DNA of 64,000 nt from Burkholderiales bacterium (GCA_021732385.1 JAKFVA010000016.1:82369-146368); one strand, 5' to 3'. Shown: positions 28,256-38,238, counted from the stretch's first letter. Notes: a model not told the origin generated them from the sequence alone. Made by a program: numbers and translations.

Positions 28256-31200
28256 ATGAACGCCTCACCACCCGCCGACAGCACGCGCCGCAGTTTCAAC
28301 CTCTCGCAATGGGCGCTGGAGCACCCGGCGCTGACCCGCTACCTGATGGTGGTGCTGATTTTGCTGGGTACCGCTTCCTACTTTCAGCTTGGGCAAGACG
28401 AGGACCCGCCTTTTACCTTTCGCGCCATGGTGGTGCGGGCTTTCTGGCCCGGTGCCACGGCCCAGCAAATGGCCGAGCAGGTCACCGACAAGATCGAGCG
28501 CACGCTGCAAGAGGTGCCCTACGCCGACAAGATACGCAGCTACTCCAAACCGGGCGAGACGCTGATTATTTTTCAGGTCAAGGACTATGCCAAGCCGTCT
28601 GAGGTGCAAGGCCTGTGGTATCAGGTGCGCAAGAAGGTGGGCGACATCCGCGGCACGCTGCCTGCGGGCGTGCAGGGCCCGTTTTTCAACGACGAGTTTG
28701 GCGACGTGTTCGGCGTGATCTACGCGCTGCAGGCCGAGGGTTTTTCCGCCGCCGAGGTCAAGGACTTTGCTGACGACGTGCGCCAGCAGCTCTTGCGCGT
28801 GCAAGACGTGAGCAAGGTGGAGCTGTTTGGCGTGCAAGACGAGCGCGTGTATGTAGAAATCTCGCAAAAGCGGCTGGCGCAGCTGGGCCTGGATTTGAAT
28901 GCGGTGCTGGCGCAGCTGGCCCAGCAAAACGCGGTGGAGGGCGCGGGCACGCTGCAAACTCCGCAGGACGTGGTGCAGGTGCGAGTTGCTGGGCAATTCA
29001 CTGGCCTGGCGCAATTGCGCGACATGCCCATACGCGGTGCCGCGGCTGGCACAGCGGGTGCCGGGGCAGCGCAGCTCAAGCTGGGGGACATTGCCGAGAT
29101 CAAGCGCGGCACCATCGACCCGCCGCAAGTCAAGGTGCGCCACCAGGGGCAGCCGGTGATTGCGCTGGGTGTCTCGCTCATCAAGGGCGGCGACATCATC
29201 CGCCTGGGCGAGTCGCTCAAGCGCACGGTGGCGCAAATCGAGAAAACCCTGCCCGCAGGCGTGAAGCTGGTGCAGGTGCAGGACCAGCCCCAGGCGGTGA
29301 CCAACTCGGTGGGCGAGTTCGTCCGCGTGCTGATTGAAGCCGTGGTGATTGTGCTGGCGGTGAGTTTTATCTCGCTGGGGTTGCACCGTGAGCCGGGCAA
29401 GTCATTTGGCGGCTGGCGCATTGACATCCGCCCCGGCCTGGTGGTGGGCATCACTATCCCGCTGGTGCTGGCGGTGACGTTTTTGGTGATGTACTACCTG
29501 GGCATTGGCCTGCACAAAATCTCGCTGGGCTCGCTCATCATTGGCCTGGGCCTGCTGGTGGACGATGCCATCATTGCGGTGGAGATGATGGTGCGCAAAA
29601 TGGAAGAGGGCTTTGACAGGGTGCGTGCCGCCACCTTTGCCTACGAGGTTACGGCCATGCCCATGCTGACCGGCACCCTGATTACCGCCACCGGCTTTCT
29701 GCCGATTGGCCTGGCCCGCTCAACCACCGGCGAGTACACCTACGCGATTTTTGCTGTGACGGTGATTGCGCTGGTGCTGAGCTGGCTGGTTTCGGTGTAC
29801 TTTGTGCCCTACCTGGGCACCTTGCTGCTCAAGGAAAAGCCGCTGGCCGCGCAGGGCGTTGATGGCCCGCACGAGCACTTTGACACGCCTTTTTATAGCC
29901 GCTTTCGCAAAACCGTGGACTGGTGTGTGACGCACCGCTGGGCAACCATTGGCGCTACCGTGCTGGTTTTTGCGTTGGGCATTGTGGGCATGGGCCAAGT
30001 GCAGCAACAGTTCTTTCCTGATTCAAGCCGCCCCGAAATCTTGCTGGACATCTGGCTGCCCGAGGGGGCCAGCATCAATGCCAACGAAGCAGTGGCTACG
30101 CGGCTGGAGGCACGGCTTTTGCAAGAGGATGGCGTTACTTCAGTGAGCACCTGGGTGGGCTCGGGCGTGCCGCGTTTTTACCTGCCGCTGGACCAAATTT
30201 TTCCGCAGACCAATGTGTCGCAGCTCATCATCTTGCCCAAAGATTTGAAAGTGCGCGAGTCACTGCGCCTGAAACTGCCTGCGTTGTTGGCCAGCGAATT
30301 CCCCGAGGTGCGCGGGCGCGTCAAGCTGCTGCCCAACGGCCCGCCCGTGCCCTATCCGGTGCAGTTTCGCGTGGTGGGCAGCGACCCGGTGCTGCTGCGC
30401 GGTCTGGCCGACCAGATCAAACAGGCCATGCGGGAGAGCCCCAACACGCGTGGCGTCAACGACAACTGGAACGAATCGGTGAAAGTGCTGCGGCTGGAGG
30501 TGGACCAGGCCAAGGCGCGCGCTTTGGGCGTGACCAGCCAGGGTATTGCGCAGGCGGCGCGTACCATCGTGTCGGGCACCGTGGTGGGCCAGTTCCGCGA
30601 GGGCGACAAACTGATCGATATCGTGCTGCGCCAGCCGCTGGACGAGCGCAACGCCATGACCGACCTGGCCAACGCCTATTTGCCCACGGCGTCGGGCCGC
30701 TCTATTCCGCTGACGCAAATTGCCAAGCCGGTATTTGCCTGGGAGCCTGGCGTGATGTGGCGCGAAAACCGCGACTACGCCATTACCGTGCAGGGCGACA
30801 TTATTGAGGGCTTGCAGGGCGCTACCGTGACCAACGAACTGCTGCCCAGGCTCAAGCTAATCAGCGCGCAGTGGCCAGCCGGTTACCGGGTGGAGGTGGC
30901 GGGCGCGGTGGAAGAAAGCAGCAAAGGCTCGGCGTCGATTGTGGTGGGCCTGCCCATCATGCTGTTCATCACCTTCACCTTGCTGATGCTGCAGCTGCAC
31001 AGCTTCAGTCGCGCCATGCTGGTGTTTCTGACCGGTCCGCTGGGCATTGCCGGTGTGGCTGCGGCGCTTTTGGTGCTGGGGCGCCCGTTTGGCTTTGTGG
31101 CGCTGCTGGGCGTGATTGCGCTGATGGGCATGATTCAGCGCAACTCGGTGATTCTGATTGACCAGATTGAGCAGGACCGTGCCCGTGGCGTCCCTGCCTG

Positions 31201-31426
31201 GGACGCAATTGTCGAGTCCGCCGTGCGCCGCCTGCGCCCGATTGTGCTGACCGCTGCTGCGGCAGTGCTGGCCATGATCCCACTCTCACGCAGCGTATTC
31301 TGGGGACCCATGGCGGTAGCCATCATGGGCGGGCTGATTGTGGCCACGCTACTCACGCTGCTGGCATTGCCCGCCATGTACGCCGCATGGTTTCGCGTAA
31401 AACGCGAAACACCGGCGTTGGTGTGA
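28256..31426 (+). CDS. RND multidrug efflux transporter (AcrB/HAE1-like)
   Basis: The 1056-residue inner-membrane pump has 12 predicted transmembrane segments in the usual 1+5+1+5 layout and two large periplasmic loops. Markers include EDPPFTFRAMVV after the first segment and GLGLLVDDAIIAVEMM in TM4, with the paired Asp of the proton relay. GVIALMGMIQRNSVILIDQI is in the second half, and a basic tail ends VKRETPALV. The start is the ATG eight bases after the adaptor stop. The drug range cannot be predicted. The gene's 3' end is partly duplicated downstream. Confidence 0.92.
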   Translation: MNASPPADSTRRSFNLSQWALEHPALTRYLMVVLILLGTASYFQLGQDEDPPFTFRAMVVRAFWPGATAQQMAEQVTDKIERTLQEVPYADKIRSYSKPGETLIIFQVKDYAKPSEVQGLWYQVRKKVGDIRGTLPAGVQGPFFNDEFGDVFGVIYALQAEGFSAAEVKDFADDVRQQLLRVQDVSKVELFGVQDERVYVEISQKRLAQLGLDLNAVLAQLAQQNAVEGAGTLQTPQDVVQVRVAGQFTGLAQLRDMPIRGAAAGTAGAGAAQLKLGDIAEIKRGTIDPPQVKVRHQGQPVIALGVSLIKGGDIIRLGESLKRTVAQIEKTLPAGVKLVQVQDQPQAVTNSVGEFVRVLIEAVVIVLAVSFISLGLHREPGKSFGGWRIDIRPGLVVGITIPLVLAVTFLVMYYLGIGLHKISLGSLIIGLGLLVDDAIIAVEMMVRKMEEGFDRVRAATFAYEVTAMPMLTGTLITATGFLPIGLARSTTGEYTYAIFAVTVIALVLSWLVSVYFVPYLGTLLLKEKPLAAQGVDGPHEHFDTPFYSRFRKTVDWCVTHRWATIGATVLVFALGIVGMGQVQQQFFPDSSRPEILLDIWLPEGASINANEAVATRLEARLLQEDGVTSVSTWVGSGVPRFYLPLDQIFPQTNVSQLIILPKDLKVRESLRLKLPALLASEFPEVRGRVKLLPNGPPVPYPVQFRVVGSDPVLLRGLADQIKQAMRESPNTRGVNDNWNESVKVLRLEVDQAKARALGVTSQGIAQAARTIVSGTVVGQFREGDKLIDIVLRQPLDERNAMTDLANAYLPTASGRSIPLTQIAKPVFAWEPGVMWRENRDYAITVQGDIIEGLQGATVTNELLPRLKLISAQWPAGYRVEVAGAVEESSKGSASIVVGLPIMLFITFTLLMLQLHSFSRAMLVFLTGPLGIAGVAAALLVLGRPFGFVALLGVIALMGMIQRNSVILIDQIEQDRARGVPAWDAIVESAVRRLRPIVLTAAAAVLAMIPLSRSVFWGPMAVAIMGGLIVATLLTLLALPAMYAAWFRVKRETPALV
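31385..31417 (+). repeat. 33-bp direct repeat, copy 1 (in pump gene 3' end)
   Basis: The sequence runs from GCATGGTTTCGCG to ACACCGGCG and contains the inverted repeat TTTCGCG...CGCGAAA. The same 33 bases recur at 31461-31493 with one difference (C to T). This copy encodes part of the pump's C-terminus. Confidence 0.85.
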
Positions 31427-31460
31427 ATCCGCACGCAGGGCTGCGCGCAGCGCAAGAACT

Positions 31461-31493
31461 GCATGGTTTTGCGTAAAACGCGAAACACCGGCG
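31461..31493 (+). repeat. 33-bp direct repeat, copy 2
   Basis: This copy matches 31385-31417 at 32 of 33 positions and lies 76 bases further on in non-coding DNA. Its hairpin (TTTGCG...CGCGAAA) is slightly weaker. Confidence 0.85.
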
Positions 31494-31540
31494 GATCGGG
31501 GCGGTTTCAATCCGTCATAAAATACGTGTTGGTTCTGTTC

Positions 31541-31573
31541 ACCGGGCGGTTGGCCAAGCGCTAACCGCCCGGT
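31541..31573 (+). terminator. Perfect 11-bp hairpin, probable terminator of the RND operon
   Basis: ACCGGGCGGTT pairs with AACCGCCCGGT around an 11-base loop, and GTGCTTTTAA follows. It lies between the pump gene and tRNA-Leu. The T tract is short, so efficiency is uncertain. Confidence 0.65.
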
Positions 31574-31586
31574 GTGCTTTTAACAA

Positions 31587-31673
31587 GCGCGGGTGGCGAA
31601 ATTGGTAGACGCACCAGGTTTAGGTCCTGACGGTAGCAATACTGTGGGGGTTCGAGTCCCCCCCCGCGCACCA
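31587..31673 (+). tRNA. tRNA-Leu(TAG)
   Basis: The acceptor arms GCGCGGG and CCCGCGC pair, and CCA is encoded. The anticodon loop TTTAGGT shows TAG. It has a class II variable arm and GGTTCGAGT in the T loop. Confidence 0.95.
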
Positions 31674-31756
31674 TGAACATTGATTATTGGCATAGCAGTC
31701 CGGGCCGTATTTTGATGCGGCAAGATTGTGGGCAACATTTTTGAAAGACAAGCACC

Positions 31757-33076
31757 GTGGCCGTTACCGTAGAAACACTGGAAAAGCTGGAACGCAAGAT
31801 CACCCTGAGCCTGCCCGTGGGCGTGATTCAAAGCGAAGTCAACACCCGCCTTAAAAAGCTGGCGCGCACTGTCAAGATGGACGGTTTTCGCCCGGGCAAG
31901 GTGCCCATGCAGGTGGTGACCCAGCGCTATGGCTACTCGGTGCATTACGAAGTAATGAACGACAAGGTGGGCGAGGCCTTTGCCCTGGCCGCCAACGAAG
32001 CCAAGCTGCGCGTGGCGGGCCAGCCGCGGATCAACGAGAAAGAACAATCGCCTGAGGGCGAGCTGGCGTTTGACGCGATTTTTGAGGTCTACCCTGAAGT
32101 CAAGCTGGGCGACCTGACCACGCTGGAAATTGAAAAGCTCACCGCCGAGGTGGACGATGCGGCTGTAAGCAAAACGCTGGACATCCTGCTCAAGCAGCGC
32201 CGCACCTTTGGCCAACGCAGCGCCGACGCGCCCGCGCAGGACACCGACCTGGTCACGGTGGACTTTGAAGGCAAGATTGACGGCGAACTGTTTGACGGTG
32301 GCAAGGCCAGCGACTTCCAGTTTGTGGTGGGTGAAGGCCAGATGCTCAAGGAATTTGAAGATGCCACACGCGGCATGAAAGCCGGCGAGAGCAAGACCTT
32401 CCCGCTGGCGTTTCCGCCCGACTACAACGGCAAGGACGTAGCGGGTAAAACCGCGGATTTTCTGGTCAAGGTCAAGAAGATTGAAGCAGCTAGCCTGCCC
32501 GAGCTCAATGACGCGCTGGCCAAGTCGCTGGGTATTGCCGAGGGCACGGTAGACGCGCTGAAGGCCGACATTCGCAAAAACCTTGACCGTGAAGTCAAGT
32601 TCCGTTTGCTGGCGCGCAACAAGGACGCCGTGATGGAGGCCTTGTCGAGCAAGGCTGAGTTGGATTTGCCCAAGTCCAGCGTGCAGGCCGAACTTGAGCG
32701 CATGATTGAAGGCGCTCGCGCCGAGCTTAAGCAGCGCGGCATCAAGGACGCTGAAAAAGCGCCGATTCCGCCGGATGTGTTTTTGCCGCAAGCCGAGCGC
32801 CGCGTGCGCCTGGGCCTGGTGATTGCCGAGCTGGTGCGCGCGCAAAAGCTGCAAGCTACGCCAGAGCAAATCAAGCAGCACATTGAGCAGCTTTCGGCTA
32901 GCTATGAAAAGCCCGACGAGGTGGTGAAGTGGTATTTCAGCGATAACCAGCGCCTGGCTGAAGTCGAGGCCATAGTGATCGAAAAGAATGTGACGGAATT
33001 TGTACTGACACAGGCCAAAACCACTCAAAAAACCTTGACTTTTGATGATTTAATGAGCCCGCCGCGCAACGCCTAA
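31757..33076 (+). CDS. tig: Trigger factor
   Basis: Trigger factor binds nascent chains at the ribosome exit. The 439-residue protein starts at GTG with [19 protein letters not shown]. The ribosome-binding loop reads [12 protein letters not shown] (about 41-52). The FKBP-like prolyl isomerase domain (about 150-245) contains [20 protein letters not shown], and the C-terminal chaperone arms follow. It heads the run tig, clpP, clpX, lon, a widespread order that couples folding with ATP-dependent proteolysis. Confidence 0.97.
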   Translation: MAVTVETLEKLERKITLSLPVGVIQSEVNTRLKKLARTVKMDGFRPGKVPMQVVTQRYGYSVHYEVMNDKVGEAFALAANEAKLRVAGQPRINEKEQSPEGELAFDAIFEVYPEVKLGDLTTLEIEKLTAEVDDAAVSKTLDILLKQRRTFGQRSADAPAQDTDLVTVDFEGKIDGELFDGGKASDFQFVVGEGQMLKEFEDATRGMKAGESKTFPLAFPPDYNGKDVAGKTADFLVKVKKIEAASLPELNDALAKSLGIAEGTVDALKADIRKNLDREVKFRLLARNKDAVMEALSSKAELDLPKSSVQAELERMIEGARAELKQRGIKDAEKAPIPPDVFLPQAERRVRLGLVIAELVRAQKLQATPEQIKQHIEQLSASYEKPDEVVKWYFSDNQRLAEVEAIVIEKNVTEFVLTQAKTTQKTLTFDDLMSPPRNA

Positions 33077-33191
33077 TGGGTATTGTCTTGCGCCTTGTAT
33101 TGGCGCGGCGCGGCCTCAACTACAGTCCATGGCGGTAGGGTCGCCCAGGGCAAGCCGAAGCGGCTGGCCTCCATTTATTGCAGGAGCAAAC

Positions 33192-33812
33192 ATGAACGCA
33201 TTGAAAACATCGCTCGAAACCACTGGTCTGGGCATGGTGCCGATGGTGATCGAGCAGTCGGGCCGGGGCGAGCGCTCCTACGACATTTATTCGCGCCTGC
33301 TCAAGGAGCGCGTGGTGTTTCTGGTGGGCCCAGTGAATGACCAAACTGCCAACCTGGTTGTGGCGCAGCTGCTGTTCCTGGAGAGCGAAAACCCTGACAA
33401 AGACATTTCGTTTTATATCAATTCCCCCGGTGGCTCGGTTACCGCGGGTATGGCCATTTACGACACCATGCAGTTCATCAAGCCGCAGGTATCCACGCTG
33501 TGCGTGGGTATGGCGGCCAGCATGGGCGCGTTTTTGCTGGCAGCGGGTGCCAAGGGCAAGCGTTTCAGCCTGCCCAATTCCCGCGTGATGATTCACCAGC
33601 CCTCGGGTGGTGCGCAGGGCCAGGCCAGCGACATTGAAATTCACGCCCGAGACATCCTCAAAACCCGCGACCAGCTCAATCGCATTCTGGCCGAGCGCAC
33701 TGGCCAGACGGTGGAGAAAATCGAGCGCGACACCGAGCGCGACTACTTCATGTTCGCCGATGAAGCCAAGGAGTACGGCGTAGTTGACCAGGTTATTTCC
33801 AAGCGCCCCTGA
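33192..33812 (+). CDS. clpP: ATP-dependent Clp protease proteolytic subunit
   Basis: ClpP is the barrel-forming serine peptidase of ClpXP and ClpAP. The 206-residue protein has the catalytic Ser in [10 protein letters not shown] (about residue 110), His in VMIHQPSGG (about 135) and Asp in RDTERDYFM (about 184). The short N-terminal extension before [11 protein letters not shown] may be a processed propeptide, as in E. coli. The ATG (MNALKTS) is preceded by AGGAG; the frame is open 21 codons further upstream, but no family sequence is there. Confidence 0.97.
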   Translation: MNALKTSLETTGLGMVPMVIEQSGRGERSYDIYSRLLKERVVFLVGPVNDQTANLVVAQLLFLESENPDKDISFYINSPGGSVTAGMAIYDTMQFIKPQVSTLCVGMAASMGAFLLAAGAKGKRFSLPNSRVMIHQPSGGAQGQASDIEIHARDILKTRDQLNRILAERTGQTVEKIERDTERDYFMFADEAKEYGVVDQVISKRP

Positions 33813-33837
33813 ACCGCGCCAACGTCATACTCCCAAG

Positions 33838-33875
33838 CGGGCGTTTCCCCCAAGGGAAAACGCCCGTTTTGTTTT
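33838..33875 (+). terminator. Terminator between clpP and clpX
   Basis: A stem CGGGCGTTT(T) / AAAACGCCCG encloses a short loop and is followed by TTTTGTTTT. It separates clpP from clpX, so clpX probably has its own promoter in the remaining gap as well. Confidence 0.8.
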
Positions 33876-33917
33876 GGGTATCATCTTTTTTATCTTGTTG
33901 CTTTAAGGTGTTTACAC

Positions 33918-35183
33918 ATGGCCGATAAAAAAGGCTCTCCGGGCGAAAAAACACTGTATTGCTCGTTTTGCGGTAAGAGCCAGCATGAGGTCAAAAAACT
34001 GATTGCCGGCCCGTCGGTGTTCATCTGCGATGAGTGCATCGACCTGTGCAATGAAATCATCCGCGACGAGCTGCCTGCCAGCACCGACGCCCGCGAAGGC
34101 GGCAGTGACCTGCCCACGCCCGCTGAAATCAAGGCCAACCTGGACAACTACGTGATTGGCCAGGAAGTGGCCAAGCGCATTCTGGCGGTGGCCGTGTACA
34201 ACCACTACAAACGCCTCAAGCACAAGGAAAAAGCCCGCAAGGACGAGGTCGAGCTGGCCAAGAGCAACATCCTACTGATTGGCCCTACCGGTTCGGGCAA
34301 AACCCTGCTGGCGCAAACGCTGGCGCGCATGCTGGATGTGCCGTTTGTCATGGCCGACGCCACCACCCTGACCGAGGCCGGTTATGTGGGCGAGGATGTG
34401 GAGAACATCATTCAAAAGCTGCTGCAAAGCTGCAACTACGAGGTTGAGCGGGCGCAGCGCGGCATTGTCTACATTGACGAAATCGACAAGATCTCGCGCA
34501 AGTCCGACAACCCGTCCATCACGCGCGACGTGTCGGGCGAGGGCGTGCAGCAGGCGCTGCTGAAATTGATTGAAGGCACTATGGCCAGCGTGCCGCCGCA
34601 GGGCGGGCGCAAGCACCCGAACCAGGACTTCTTGCAGATCGACACGACCAACATCCTGTTCATTTGCGGCGGCGCTTTCTCCGGCCTCGAAAAAGTCATT
34701 GAAAACCGCACGGAATCTTCGGGTATTGGCTTTGGCGCGGCGGTCAAGAGCAAGCAGCAGCGCGCCCTGACCGAGGTGTTCAAGGAGGTCGAGCCAGAAG
34801 ACCTGATCAAGTTTGGCCTGATTCCCGAGCTGGTCGGCCGCATGCCCGTGGTAGCCACGCTGGCCGAGCTGAGCGAAGACGCGTTGGTGCAAATTCTGGT
34901 GGAGCCCAAGAACGCGCTGATTAAGCAATACGGCAAGCTGCTGGCGATGGAAGGGGTTGATCTGGAGATTCGCCCCTCTGCGCTCAAGGCTATTGCCCGC
35001 AAGGCGCTGGCGCGCAAGACCGGCGCGCGAGGCCTGCGCTCCATCCTTGAGCAGTCGCTGATTGACACCATGTTTGACCTGCCCACCACCTCGAATGTCG
35101 ACAAAGTGGTGGTCGATGAATCCACCATCGAAGAGAACAAGCCACCATTGCTGGTTTACCGTGAAGCGGCCAAGAAAGCCTGA
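33918..35183 (+). CDS. clpX: ClpX ATPase, substrate-recognition subunit of ClpXP
   Basis: ClpX unfolds substrates and feeds them to ClpP. The 421-residue protein begins with the four-cysteine zinc domain (CSFCGK at about 15-20 and CDECIDLC at about 37-44). The AAA+ module has [16 protein letters not shown] (Walker A, about 118-133), VYIDEIDKI (Walker B), the pore loop GYVGED and the ClpP-contacting loop within the IGFGAAV region. Sensor 2 is in [12 protein letters not shown]. It precedes lon. Confidence 0.98.
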   Translation: MADKKGSPGEKTLYCSFCGKSQHEVKKLIAGPSVFICDECIDLCNEIIRDELPASTDAREGGSDLPTPAEIKANLDNYVIGQEVAKRILAVAVYNHYKRLKHKEKARKDEVELAKSNILLIGPTGSGKTLLAQTLARMLDVPFVMADATTLTEAGYVGEDVENIIQKLLQSCNYEVERAQRGIVYIDEIDKISRKSDNPSITRDVSGEGVQQALLKLIEGTMASVPPQGGRKHPNQDFLQIDTTNILFICGGAFSGLEKVIENRTESSGIGFGAAVKSKQQRALTEVFKEVEPEDLIKFGLIPELVGRMPVVATLAELSEDALVQILVEPKNALIKQYGKLLAMEGVDLEIRPSALKAIARKALARKTGARGLRSILEQSLIDTMFDLPTTSNVDKVVVDESTIEENKPPLLVYREAAKKA

Positions 35184-35242
35184 CTTAGTGCCGAAAACAG
35201 CGGTTGATTTACATCCCGGCCACACTGTTAACCGGGCAGCGG

Positions 35243-35270
35243 CTTGATAATTGGGTTTTGCCACCCATAT
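35243..35270 (+). promoter_or_regulatory. Sigma-32 (heat-shock) promoter for lon
   Basis: CTTGATA matches 6 of 7 bases of the -35 consensus and is followed after 13 bases by ACCCATAT, 7 of 8 bases of CCCCATNT. It lies about 50 bases upstream of the lon ATG. Its spacing equals that of the grpE promoter. Confidence 0.65.
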
Positions 35271-35321
35271 TTCATTTGTCACCCCTCACTGCCACCGTAG
35301 TGGGCAACTTCAAGGATCTCA

Positions 35322-37760
35322 ATGTCTGGCCAAACCCCCCTGCCTGCTACCCCGCTTGATTTGCCACTGCTGCCACTGCGCGATGTGGTGGTGTTTCCGC
35401 ATATGGTGATTCCACTGTTTGTGGGACGCCCCAAGAGCATCAAGGCGCTGGAAGCCGCCATGGAAGCGGAGCGCCGCATCATGCTGGTGGCGCAAAAAAC
35501 CGCCGCCAAGGACGAGCCTTCGGTGTCCGACATGTTCGACATGGGCTGCGTCTCGACCATTTTGCAAATGCTCAAGCTGCCCGATGGCACGGTGAAGGTG
35601 CTGGTGGAGGGCCAGCAGCGCGCGCTGGTGAACAAGATTGAAGAAGGCGAGTCGCATTTTGTGGCGCAAGTCACGCCTATTGAGGCCGTGCAGCCCGCAC
35701 CTAAAAGCACGGAAATCGAGGCGCTGCGCCGCGCGCTGATGCAGCAGTTTGACCAGTACGTCAAATTGAATAAAAAGATTCCGCCGGAAATTCTCACATC
35801 GATTTCCAGTATTGACGATTCAGGCCGCCTGGCCGACACCATTGCCGCGCACTTACCGCTCAAGCTAGAGAACAAACAACAGGTGCTGGATTTGCCTGAC
35901 ATCCAGGCCCGTCTGGAAAATCTGTTTGAGCAACTTGAGCGCGAGGTCGACATTTTGAATGTCGACAAACGCATCCGTGGCCGCGTCAAGCGCCAAATGG
36001 AAAAAAACCAGCGCGACTTTTATTTGAATGAGCAGGTCAAGGCGATTCAAAAGGAGCTGGGCGAGGGCGAAGAGGGTGCGGACATCGAGGAGATCGAGAA
36101 AAAGATCAAGGCTGCCAAGATGCCCAAAGAAGCCTTGAAAAAAGCCGAAGGCGAGTTGAAGAAGCTCAAGCTGATGTCGCCGATGTCAGCCGAAGCCACT
36201 GTGGTGCGCAACTACGTGGATGTACTCACCGCGCTGCCCTGGAGCAAGAAAACCAAGATCAAGCACAACCTGGGCAATGCCGAGACCGTGCTGAACGAAG
36301 ACCACCACGGGCTGGAGAAAGTCAAAGACCGCATTTTGGAATATCTCGCGGTGCAGCAGCGCGTTGACAAGGTCAAGGCGCCAATCTTGTGCCTGGTCGG
36401 GCCACCGGGCGTGGGTAAAACCTCGCTCGGCCAGTCCATTGCCAAAGCCACTGGACGCAAGTACGTGCGCATGGCTCTGGGCGGCATGCGCGACGAGGCC
36501 GAGATTCGCGGTCACCGGCGCACTTACATCGGTGCCATGCCCGGCAAGGTCCTGCAAAGCCTGACCAAGGTGGGCACGCGCAACCCGCTGTTTCTGCTCG
36601 ACGAGATTGACAAGCTGGGCACCGACTTTCGTGGCGACCCTTCAAGCGCTTTGCTGGAGGTGTTGGACCCCGAGCAAAACCACACCTTTGGCGATCATTA
36701 CGTCGAGGTTGATTTTGACTTGAGCGACGTGATGTTTGTGGCCACCTCCAACTCCATGAACATCCCGTCAGCGCTGCTGGACCGCATGGAAGTCATTCGC
36801 CTGTCGGGCTACACCGAAGACGAAAAAACTTCCATTGCCTGCAAGTATCTGCTGCCCAAACAACTGAAGAACAACGGCGTCAAGGAAACCGAGCTGTTGG
36901 TTACCGAGGCGGCAGTGCGCGACATGGTTCGTTACTACACACGTGAGGCCGGCGTGCGCTCGCTGGAGCGCGAACTGTCCAAGATTTGCCGCAAGGTCGT
37001 CAAGGGCATCCAGCTCAAGAAATACATTGGATTGGTGACGGTAACGTCCGACAACCTGAATGATTTTTTGGGTGTGCGCAAGTTCACTTATGGCCGCGCT
37101 GAAGAGGCCAACCAGGTTGGGCAGGTGGTCGGTCTGGCCTGGACCGAGGTGGGGGGTGATTTGCTCACCATTGAAGCCGCCACCATGCCCGGTAAGGGCG
37201 TGATCACCCGTACTGGTTCTTTGGGCGATGTAATGAAAGAGTCGGTAGAGACCGCGCGCACCGTGGTGCGCAGCCGCTCACGCCGCCTGGGTATCAAGGA
37301 TGAGGCCTTTGAGAAAAAAGACGTGCATATCCACGTGCCAGACGGTGCCACACCCAAAGACGGCCCCAGCGCGGGTGCCGCCATGACCACGGCATTTGTC
37401 TCTGCGCTGACTGGCATACCAGTGCGTGGTGATGTTGCCATGACGGGCGAAATTACCCTGCGCGGCGAGGTCACTGCGATTGGCGGCCTGAAGGAAAAAC
37501 TGCTGGCCGCTCTGCGTGGTGGCATCAAGACCGTGCTGATTCCTGAAGAAAATGCCAAGGACTTGCAAGACATTCCCGAGAACGTGAAAAACGGGCTGGA
37601 GATTGTGCCGGTGCGCTGGATTGACAAGGTGCTGGAACTGGCGCTGGAGCGCATGCCTGAGCCGCTGCCGGATGACGAGCCGGTTGTGGCTGCTGCGGTG
37701 GTTGTGCCTGCTGCCGTGGTCCCCGCACCGGATGTGGTGACCCCGGCAGTCAAGCATTGA
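35322..37760 (+). CDS. lon: ATP-dependent protease Lon
   Basis: Lon degrades misfolded and regulatory proteins in the cytosol. The 812-residue protein has the N-terminal LON domain (LPLLPLRDVVVFPHMVIPL), a coiled middle region, the AAA+ module with GPPGVGKTSLGQSIAKATG (about 361-379) and DEIDKLGTDFRGDP, and the C-terminal protease with the catalytic Ser in KDGPSAGAAM (about 682) and Lys in GGLKEKLLAA (about 724). The last 30 residues form a Val/Ala/Pro-rich tail not seen in E. coli Lon. A heat-shock promoter precedes it. Confidence 0.98.
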   Translation: MSGQTPLPATPLDLPLLPLRDVVVFPHMVIPLFVGRPKSIKALEAAMEAERRIMLVAQKTAAKDEPSVSDMFDMGCVSTILQMLKLPDGTVKVLVEGQQRALVNKIEEGESHFVAQVTPIEAVQPAPKSTEIEALRRALMQQFDQYVKLNKKIPPEILTSISSIDDSGRLADTIAAHLPLKLENKQQVLDLPDIQARLENLFEQLEREVDILNVDKRIRGRVKRQMEKNQRDFYLNEQVKAIQKELGEGEEGADIEEIEKKIKAAKMPKEALKKAEGELKKLKLMSPMSAEATVVRNYVDVLTALPWSKKTKIKHNLGNAETVLNEDHHGLEKVKDRILEYLAVQQRVDKVKAPILCLVGPPGVGKTSLGQSIAKATGRKYVRMALGGMRDEAEIRGHRRTYIGAMPGKVLQSLTKVGTRNPLFLLDEIDKLGTDFRGDPSSALLEVLDPEQNHTFGDHYVEVDFDLSDVMFVATSNSMNIPSALLDRMEVIRLSGYTEDEKTSIACKYLLPKQLKNNGVKETELLVTEAAVRDMVRYYTREAGVRSLERELSKICRKVVKGIQLKKYIGLVTVTSDNLNDFLGVRKFTYGRAEEANQVGQVVGLAWTEVGGDLLTIEAATMPGKGVITRTGSLGDVMKESVETARTVVRSRSRRLGIKDEAFEKKDVHIHVPDGATPKDGPSAGAAMTTAFVSALTGIPVRGDVAMTGEITLRGEVTAIGGLKEKLLAALRGGIKTVLIPEENAKDLQDIPENVKNGLEIVPVRWIDKVLELALERMPEPLPDDEPVVAAAVVVPAAVVPAPDVVTPAVKH

Positions 37761-37790
37761 TGCAGACGCAGGACGGCCTGAAAGATACGC

Positions 37791-37796
37791 TATAAT
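37791..37796 (+). promoter_or_regulatory. -10 box for the tRNA-Gly/Cys region
   Basis: A consensus TATAAT lies 15 bases before the mature tRNA-Gly. No good -35 is visible at the right distance. Confidence 0.45.
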
Positions 37797-37811
37797 TTGA
37801 GGCTTGAATTT

Positions 37812-37887
37812 GCGGGAGTAGCTCAGTTGGTAGAGCGCAACCTTGCCAAGGTTGAGGTCGAGAGTTCGAGACTCTTCTCCCGCTCCA
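37812..37887 (+). tRNA. tRNA-Gly(GCC)
   Basis: The acceptor arms GCGGGAG and CTCCCGC pair, and CCA is encoded. The anticodon loop TTGCCAA shows GCC. Confidence 0.95.
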
Positions 37888-37920
37888 GTTTTTCTGAGAA
37901 GCCAGATCTTCTTGGGCTAA

Positions 37921-37946
37921 AAGGGAAGCAGTGCTTCCCTTTTTTT
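37921..37946 (+). terminator. Terminator between tRNA-Gly and tRNA-Cys
   Basis: AAGGGAAGCA pairs with TGCTTCCCTT and a run of T follows. It would stop transcription after tRNA-Gly, so tRNA-Cys may depend on read-through or its own promoter. Confidence 0.8.
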
Positions 37947-37972
37947 ATAGCCAAACTGGGCAGACGGAATTT

Positions 37973-38046
37973 GGCGCGGTAGCAAAGCGGTTATGCAACG
38001 GATTGCAAATCCGTGTAGCCCGGTTCGACTCCGGGCCGCGCCTCCA
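37973..38046 (+). tRNA. tRNA-Cys(GCA)
   Basis: The acceptor arms GGCGCGG and CCGCGCC pair, and CCA is encoded. The anticodon loop TTGCAAA shows GCA. Confidence 0.95.
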
Positions 38047-38050
38047 ACTT

Positions 38051-38085
38051 CAGCCCCGTCAGCCCATTGACGGGGCTGTTTTGTT
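38051..38085 (+). terminator. Terminator after tRNA-Cys
   Basis: CAGCCCCGTCA pairs with TGACGGGGCTG around GCCCAT, followed by TTTTGTTT. Confidence 0.8.
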
Positions 38086-38126
38086 TCAAAATGCCTAAAG
38101 AACAGGGCTTATAAAATTCAGCCGCC

Positions 38127-38220
38127 GCCCCGATGGTGAAATTGGTAGACACAGCGGACTTAAAATCCGCCGCTTTCCTGCATAAGGGGCGTACCGGTTC
38201 AAGTCCGGTTCGGGGCACCA
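38127..38220 (+). tRNA. tRNA-Leu(TAA)
   Basis: The acceptor arms GCCCCGA and TCGGGGC pair, and CCA is encoded. The anticodon loop CTTAAAA shows TAA. A long variable arm is present, as expected for leucine. Confidence 0.94.
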
Positions 38221-38238
38221 CCAAGCTATAGTCCGGTT

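Noticed and set aside
31385..31493. The 33-bp repeats as the start of a CRISPR or as phage attachment sites
   Set aside because: Only two copies exist, one inside a coding region, with no integrase or cas gene nearby.
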